From assembly GCA_032622095.1 (NCBI GenBank), contig CP136066.1:131163917-131227916 (forward strand): a DNA stretch of 64,000 bases, given 5' to 3'. This document shows positions 57,561 through 64,000 of this stretch, one piece after another; position 1 is the stretch's first letter, and every line of letters begins with the position of its first letter. The notes under the pieces were generated by a model, which saw nothing but the letters and a program-made list of their open reading frames with translations, was not told the DNA's origin and ran no database searches. A program made the position numbers and the translations under genes. This DNA is from Siphonodentalium dalli. Its lineage: Eukaryota; Mollusca; Scaphopoda; Gadilida; Siphonodentaliidae.

Positions 57561-58040
57561 GCCCCGACCCGGCCGGCATGACTCAGACTTATGAATATTT
57601 AAACTATACCATTACATAAATACGTCGCATGTGAAGATGTCCATTTATATGTTTAGTTGAAATGAATGGCATAAAGTTTTTATCAGTTTTTGTGCCTCTC
57701 CCCCTCCATCCCTAACATGGATGCCACAACTTATGTACATGTATCATGATGGATGACTATAAGTTTGATAGAAATTGGTGTCAAAAACGTGTTTATTATT
57801 TTTGTCACCAAATCCCCATTTCTGAATCGAATTGTATCTTTAAAGATTCCCCATACCATGAGACCATACATGTTTGTACCGTAAGTTTGGTGGAAATCAG
57901 CGATAAAAACATTTTTCATCAAATTTCGGCCCCTACCCTTTCCCTCCCGACTCTTTACAAAGTCACTTTAGAAATGTTTAACCTGCACCATATTCTTTCT
58001 TGTTAAAAGTTAGACCACGTTGAGCCCTTTGTCTCCCATG
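57560..58040 (+). repeat. Truncated copy of the 54480-56260 tandem family
   Basis: Contains CCCCCTCCATCCCTAACA, ATAAGTTTGATAGAAATTGG, AAGTTTGGTGGAAATCAGCG and a TTCTTTCTTGTTAAAAGTTA tail matching 54750-54770 and 56150-56175. No GACA end. Confidence 0.6.
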
Positions 58041-58079
58041 ACTTTGAGCATCCTGAAATTTTGTGAAAACCCTGTGCCA

Positions 58080-58215
58080 ATGCATTCTCTTAGATACTCG
58101 CATATGGAGCCTTGCATATATATGAGAATACATTGGCCTAACAATATTTGACCATGTAAGCCAGTGCATTCTCTGATATATATACGAGGCTATGGAAGAC
58201 TCGCATATAAAAGAT
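58080..58215. repeat. Repeat with inverted CAGTGCATTCTCT words, copy 1
   Basis: AATGCATTCTCTTAGATACT near 58080 and CCAGTGCATTCTCTGATATA near 58150 face the inverted TAAAAGATAATGCACTGGC at 58207-58225, so part of it can fold back. A related piece with CTCTCATATATGCTCCC and AAAAGAGAATGCACTGGC is at 63305-63365. Confidence 0.6.
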
Positions 58216-58229
58216 AATGCACTGGCACA

Positions 58230-59140
58230 TGATCTTTAATGCTGCACCACCAGCGCAGCTCCCATCATGAAAAGGTTAATTGTAAAAAAATTTATTTCTA
58301 ATAATTTAATCGGTCATTTAGCAGGAGAACAATTAGAAGGTAGAAGTAAAACGAGCAAAAATTTCTGAGATTATTTCCAAAGAAAAAGACACAAGTTGAA
58401 ACAGTCATGCTGTCACATCTAATTATCGATTGATTAAGTGGCATCATCAATGCATTGGTTTTAAATGGCTTGTGGCCACTGATCATGTAAGTGCTCAAGT
58501 GTATCTCAGCTGTAACACTGAATTGCTAGTTTCCATTTAATTTCTTTGCAAATTTTAGCACGAGTCTTGTTGATTTCTGAGTCTCTGGGTGCTTGTGCAC
58601 TGAGGGTTAGCAGTACTGTTATTGGAAGGGCAGTCCTACTGAAGGAATTCTGATGAAACATTGAAATTCCCTCTTAAATAGAAACTGTCAAATAGTTTTC
58701 ATGTACATTTTTAGACACGCGGTACATTATATAGACATGGTCACATCACTCGATGCTGCTGTTATTTCTGTCAAGGAAAGCAATCAAGATATTTAGATTA
58801 TCGAGAAATAACCTTATTATGGCTAAATGTGTGACAAACAAAATTTTTATAGTATTCTGTGGATTGACTAAATGATGATTAAATTATAAGATATTAGCTT
58901 CCATTGGTCTAGTTTATGACTGTTCTGGTTGAGCCTGTCACTAAGAGATTTGAAGTGATGGGAACCACTCATTTGTGATGGTCGAATGGGTATAATGAAT
59001 TTTTTTTATCCAAATTGGCAGCGCGCAACATACAAGTACATTCTCATATATGAATTCTATTCAGCCACTCTTGCGGATAAAATCATTACCATTTGTTTAT
59101 CTGGGATAAGTTCACCTTTCAGTTAAGATGTTTAGTTTTT
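58230..59140. other. No recognised feature
   Basis: AT-rich intron-like sequence with no coding motif, no repeat family recognised. Confidence 0.4.
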
Positions 59141-60150
59141 AGCTCACCTGAGACGAAGTCTCCGGTGGAGCTATAGTCATCACTCCTCGTCCGTCGTCGT
59201 CCGTCCGTCCGTCCGTCTGTCCGTCCGTCCGTCAACTTTTTTTTAAACATCTTCTCCTCTGAAACCATCATACCGAATTGGTTCATATTTGGTGTGGATG
59301 TTCCCTAGGTGACTCTCATTCAGATTTGTTCAAATGAGGTCACTGGGTCAAATAGTTGCGAAACCAGGGCCATAACTCTATTCCTCCATAGTAATTCTTT
59401 TAACAACTTCTTGTCCATAACCATTGTGCCGATTTAGCTAATATTTGGTATGGAGGGTCCTTGGGTGGCTGGTGTTCAGATTTGATCAAATGAGGTCACC
59501 CGGTCAATTAGTTGAGAAACCAGGGCCATAACTCATAGTAATTCTTACAATGACTTCTTCAAAAAAAATATTGGGCCGATTTAGCTTATATTTGGTACTG
59601 AGGAACCTTGGGTGACTGGGAATCAGATTTGTTCAAATTGGGTCACTTGCTCAAATAGGGGCAGAGCCAGGGACATAACTCTAAAAACCAAAAAATTACA
59701 TTTTTGCATTTTGATCATATTTGGTGTGGATGTTCCCTAGGTGACTGTCATTCAGATTTGTTCAAATGAGGTCACTGTGTCAAACAGTTGCGAAACCAGG
59801 GCCATAACTACATTCCTCCTTGGTAATTCTTATATCGACATCTTGTCAAGAACCATTATGCCGATTTAGTTTATATTTGGTATGTGGGGTCATTGAATGA
59901 CTGGGGTTCAGATTTGTTCAAATGGGTCACTGGGTCAAATAGGGATGGAGCCAGGGCCATAATTCCCAAAAAAATAATAATAAATTTAGGAACTCCTTGA
60001 TCAATTTAACATACAAACAAAATTATCACCCCCCCCCCCACATGACCCAGAACCCCACACTGCCCCCAACCAACAGCATTCCACCCTATCTCATTTCCTA
60101 ACTCACAGGATCTCCCCCACCAGCACATTAAGTCAATAGCGTTTGTACGC
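59141..60150 (+). repeat. AGCTCACCTGAGACGAAG dispersed repeat, copy 2 (uninterrupted)
   Basis: Same head hairpin and TATAGTCATCACTCCTCGTC as 33134, then a long CGTCCGTC run and about five degenerate units with TTCATATTTGGTGTGGATGT, CAGATTTGTTCAAATGAGGT and CAGGGCCATAACT. Unlike copy 1 it has no insertion after the CGTCCGTC run. It ends in an A/T tract and C-rich text at 60020-60125. Confidence 0.85.
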
Positions 60151-62370
60151 ATTGGCCATCTGTTCTAAAAATAATTAATTTCACAGCGAGGCACTGGAGA
60201 TTCGGACAAACATTAACATGCGTTCTGTCACTCGATGTACGAATGTGCGTGGATGTGCCGAATGTATGATGATTTATTAGATAAAAGTATACATATACAT
60301 ATTCATTTTACATTGTAAATTGCAGTGGTTTTCAAATAGAAATGTATACTTTATCCAGACGGTGTCATGGCCAAAATCATGTATTGTCTTCCTGACAGCG
60401 CCGAGAACTTCGATATATATAACACTACTGTAAATTACATTATTTTCGCAAGTGTCATTTTTCGTGGTTTGTCAAGTAATAAATTCTGGTGCATGCTTCC
60501 TGTTGTAAAGTATACCATTCTTAGTTGAATAACATTCTACCATAACGCTGCGAGGCAGTCAATATGCTCGTACATGATAAAAAAATGTTTCAGTTTATAA
60601 CTACACCAAAACTTTGTATCTGAGTTTTTTCAGAACGATATTAATCTTATTCATCAGGTTAATTTTTTACCTCAAGTCATCTTTTTATCCTATGAGAATT
60701 TTGAACTTGTCTGTTATCAGCTACACATTTTATCTTTGTTGCTCGTGTGTTTTAAATAATTAGATGTTTAACCACTCGATGTACGCGCATTGAAACAAAT
60801 TTATTGTGGAATGCGTTTTAAATGTATATATAATAATAATAATAATAATAATTTGTTTGTGATCTGAGTGAAATATCAACGAAATTTAATTCGGCTTTGA
60901 GCCTGACTGACAGCGCAATTCCGCATCCTTGATAGTTGGACCAATATTAATAGCAGACGACTAAATAAAATTCCCGTTGTTTGGTGATACTTTGAGATCC
61001 TGGGTCTCTTTTTGACAGTAACCATGCGACAATGACATATTCAGCCCCATTATTGGCCATTAAAGTGTACATGGCGCCTTCTATAATGGGCAGGTAAATA
61101 TTATCAATTACATAACAAAAAAGTTAAATTAGTACAAGCAGATGGTTTACTCAAAATATTTATGGTGAGATTAAATTCAGTTTCTATAAATTGAGGCAAA
61201 ATGACTTTCTTCGTTCATAAAAACAATGGTTACAACCAAACATTGTTGTTACGGGACCTGTAAGAGTGATTTAATGTAAACAAGGACACATACATGTCTC
61301 ATGCTCGGGAACATCTTGGTGCTAATGTTATCGTCAAATCGTTTCTGATGCAGATCTGGTGGATTGAAATGTATGACCTGGTGTTTATCGTATACAGGCA
61401 AAAGATATGCCTTATATATTGATTGTCCCATACTTTCAGCGACACAATGAAGTTTTATATAGTAAAATAACGTACTTCGAGCGAGGCATCCAGTCACAAA
61501 TTAACCAAAAAACGGGGCCATTTCGAATAGAAATTATAGAGTTTGTTTATGACAGCTCAAATACGAAATTATTAAAGAGCGTTTTAAAATCCGTATATGG
61601 TATATAATAATCATATTTATCCATGCACCTGACAAATGAGGTTTATATCACCATTCGACACGAAAATGGGACATTTAGACAGATAACTTTCATTTTCGTC
61701 GGACACTCTGACAAAGTCTGAGGTGTGAAGCGCGAATTAATTGTCGGTGGTGTCGGCTGTCTGTGGGTTAATTATTTCGATATTCCGAGAGGACTATGTT
61801 TACTCTATATTCTTTGAAAAACAAATTGGTGTAAACAATTACTAAAGAACTATTTTGATTGGGCGTTTTCTAACACTGCAAACACTGGGTAGTTTATACC
61901 GCAGTTTTATGAATTTCCCGACTTCGACTATTTTGTCGTAAACAATAAAAAAAATACAATGAGCAACTGAAAATGTTTTTTAATATTCTGGAAGAAGTAT
62001 ATATCCCTGATATATGTGTAAATTTTCACGTAAAAACTACGAAAGAAAGATAACAAAATTACAATTAGTTTTATAGACCCACTCTCAATCTCACACATAG
62101 TGTAAATGCATGCGTTCTCAAACACGTGGTAAAGTTTGTCCGAAAATCTATTTTTAGCATATGATATCATTATTCGTGACGTACTCGGGAGCTCAATGCG
62201 TACAAGCGCTATTGTATTAGCTACAGACCCAGAGATAGAGAGTTAATATAAATACACACACAGACATCAATTGTGATTTTTATCAGGCTGACAGGTGTGA
62301 ACTTAATGCTTAGACAGCACTCATGCCAATGTGGGTTATTAAAATAAAATAAAAACAAATTATTGTTCTC
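60150..62370. other. No recognised gene; one AAT microsatellite
   Basis: Mostly featureless AT-rich sequence. A (TAA)n run lies at 60829-60852. The frame at 61407-61607 and others carry no recognisable domain or splice sites. Confidence 0.4.
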
Positions 62371-62379
62371 TAACCTGAA

Positions 62380-62900
62380 TTTAGTGTGTCTGGCATTTGC
62401 AGAAAGAGGTTCCCAGAGGGTGAATTTAGTTATGCTATCCTGCACAGCAGTCTAGCATCACCAAATACACTAGCCAGGGTCCTCATTCTGCTTAACCTCA
62501 TCTTCTGGGAAGTATATAGGCACTTAAATTGACACTTTTAGTTACTTTTTCCCTTCTGTTTATAGTTTCTATATCCCCTAATTTGTGAATATAAAATGCA
62601 TAATTGAGGTGCCCAGTGGGTGCACATCACCAACTTTAACTGGAGAACATCAATCTAATGCTATGTCTCCCATAGCAGTTGAGGCCTACACAGAATGAGG
62701 TCCCCAGAGGGTGAATTTGGTGATGCTAGCCCACATTGCAGGATTGTGTCATTAAATTTACCCTTTGGGGACCTCATTGTGCAAATATCAGACACTATGT
62801 TCAGGCTTGGCTGTTCGAATATTTATATGTTCTTAACCACCAGTATCCAATTGAACTCATTATACCCTGATTTTGCAAAGAAAACTTGGGGGGGTATATT
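62380..62900 (+). repeat. Dispersed repeat with a long hairpin, copy 2
   Basis: Pairs with 34530-34960. Has GGCATTTGCAGAAAGAGGTT, ATTTAGTTATGCTATCC, GTCTAGCATCACCAAATACA, then CTATATCCCCTAATTTG and TAAAATGCATAATTGAGGTG. A second hairpin pair, AGAATGAGGTCCCCAGAGGG (62693) with CCCTTTGGGGACCTCATTGT (62760-62779), shows the self-complementary structure especially clearly. Confidence 0.8.
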
Positions 62901-63439
62901 GGATTGAATTTGTCAATCTTCTGCTGTACCATCAGACTGTTTTCCCATCCATCCATCTGTCATTATGTCTCTATCCGTCCATCAATTGTTTTCTTCTCCA
63001 GATACATATTAAAGACCAAATGGGTTTATATATTTAGGTGTGGATGTAAATCCTTGTTTTGATCACAGCTGTAGGAGTAACACAATACATTGGTATCACT
63101 GGGCAAAATGTTTGTGCCATCATTAATTATCTTCATGTCAACAGGTCTCCCAGACTTTCTGGTAGCTGATAGTGGCTTTATGAATGGACTTTTATCCCAT
63201 GTTTATCTCAGATACAAATTACCTGTTTGACAGATAAAGTTTATTTTTACTATTAATATTAACCATTTCATGACCAGAGTTGTGCTGGTGAGAGCAATGA
63301 AGACACTGTGCTCTCATATATGCTCCCATGGGAAGCCTCCCATATAAAAGAGAATGCACTGGCTTTCAAGGTCATGGTAATTTTGTTAAGGCAATAGGCA
63401 TCCAAATAAATCATGTATGTCATATTCTTGCAGGGATGT

Positions 63440-64000
63440 CGCCACTGTGTTGGGGGGGGGGGGGGAAGCTCACATCTTCTCTAGACTGAATGGGTTCATA
63501 TTTGGTGTAGATATTCCCTAGGTGACTTACATTCATCATTCATATTTGTTTAAATGAGGTCACTCTATCAAATGGTTATGAAGGCAGGGCCATAACTCTT
63601 GCTCTCCATAGTACTTCTTAAAAACTACCTCTTCTGCTGTACCATCAGGTTGAACGGGTTCATATTTGGTATGAACAGTCCTTGGGTGACCCGGAGTTCA
63701 GATTTTTTTTCAAATGGGGTTATTGGTTTTAAATGGGGTCAACTAGGGGTCAAGCAAAGGAAAGTTTTCCTCTTAATATGCTTCCTTCACACAGACCATC
63801 AGGTCTATTTTACTGATATTTAGTATGAAGGGTTCTTTGGTGTCTGGGATTCAAATTTATTCAGATGGGGTCACCAGATTAAATAGACTGGGACCAGGGA
63901 CATAACTGTATGTCTCTATAGTAATACTTAAAAATGTCTTCTCAAGAGAGGTTGGACTATTTAGCTTACATATAGTATGGAGGATCCTTTAGTGACTGAG
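63440..64000 (+). repeat. AGCTCACC-family body, copy 3 (runs off the window)
   Basis: After a G-run (63452-63467), tandem units with TTCATATTTGGTGTAGATAT, CCCTAGGTGACTTACATTCA, ATTTGTTTAAATGAGGTCAC and CAGGGCCATAACTCTTG match 59281-59950. The head hairpin is not present. Confidence 0.75.

Noticed and set aside
1-64000. CRISPR arrays, bacterial operons, rRNA genes or phage modules
   Set aside because: No regularly spaced identical repeats with unique spacers, no Shine-Dalgarno-led gene strings and no conserved rRNA text were seen. The regular repeats found are tandem or inverted transposon parts.

Overview
The window looks like intergenic or intronic DNA from an AT-rich animal genome, most likely a marine mollusc (bivalve-like). 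The clues are the dense layers of transposon remnants, dispersed repeats beginning AGCTCACCTGAGACGAAG and containing CGTCCGTCCGTC runs, repeats describing drug-like periodicities of about 130-200 bp, and one exon with canonical eukaryotic splice sites. No bacterial operon, rRNA, CRISPR array or convincing tRNA was seen. The organism assignment is inference from repeat style and codon use, not from a named gene.

Left part (1-26 kb): a 1.1-kb hAT-type non-autonomous element with an 8-bp target duplication (3884-5016) is followed by a 5'-truncated L1-type LINE on the minus strand, with poly(A) tail and 14-bp target duplication (5129-8763). Then comes a long LINE on the plus strand (about 10.39-20.66 kb, here called LINE A) with an RRM-like ORF1 and an endonuclease/reverse transcriptase ORF2. 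ORF2 is split by two later insertions: a foldback-like element (11804-14688) carrying small intron-bearing ORFs, and a 3.35-kb terminal-inverted-repeat element (15683-19034) with a perfect 9-bp target duplication. The second element carries a Ser/Lys/Val-repeat gene on the minus strand, itself interrupted by a 480-bp TTAA-flanked MITE. The same MITE interrupts a second, CR1-like LINE (LINE B, 21.1-22.9 kb). A second foldback-type element with a 9-bp target duplication (23277-24740) holds an endonuclease fragment of a third LINE (LINE C).

Middle part (26-48 kb): a candidate 4.56-kb element with 25-bp perfect terminal inverted repeats (26391-30949), two palindromic MITEs (31725-32181 and 32546-32908), and dispersed AGCTCACC repeats. 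A giant palindrome of about 5.1 kb (37232-42325) has nearly identical outer arms and much more diverged inner arms. Three head-to-tail copies of another dispersed repeat lie at 44504-46765.

Right part (48-64 kb): a satellite-like array of about 130-bp units (49-50.6 kb), further dispersed tandem families, a perfect 31-bp-arm hairpin (55987-56051), and the only likely host exon: the first part of a BTB/POZ domain with acceptor and donor splice sites (56530-56678, plus strand). The rest to 64 kb is intron-like with repeats.

The genes do not form a pathway. What the window records is a nested insertion history: LINE A first, then the two elements inside it, then the TTAA MITE. Several elements have terminal repeats built from short tandem units (foldback architecture), which is the most unusual common theme.
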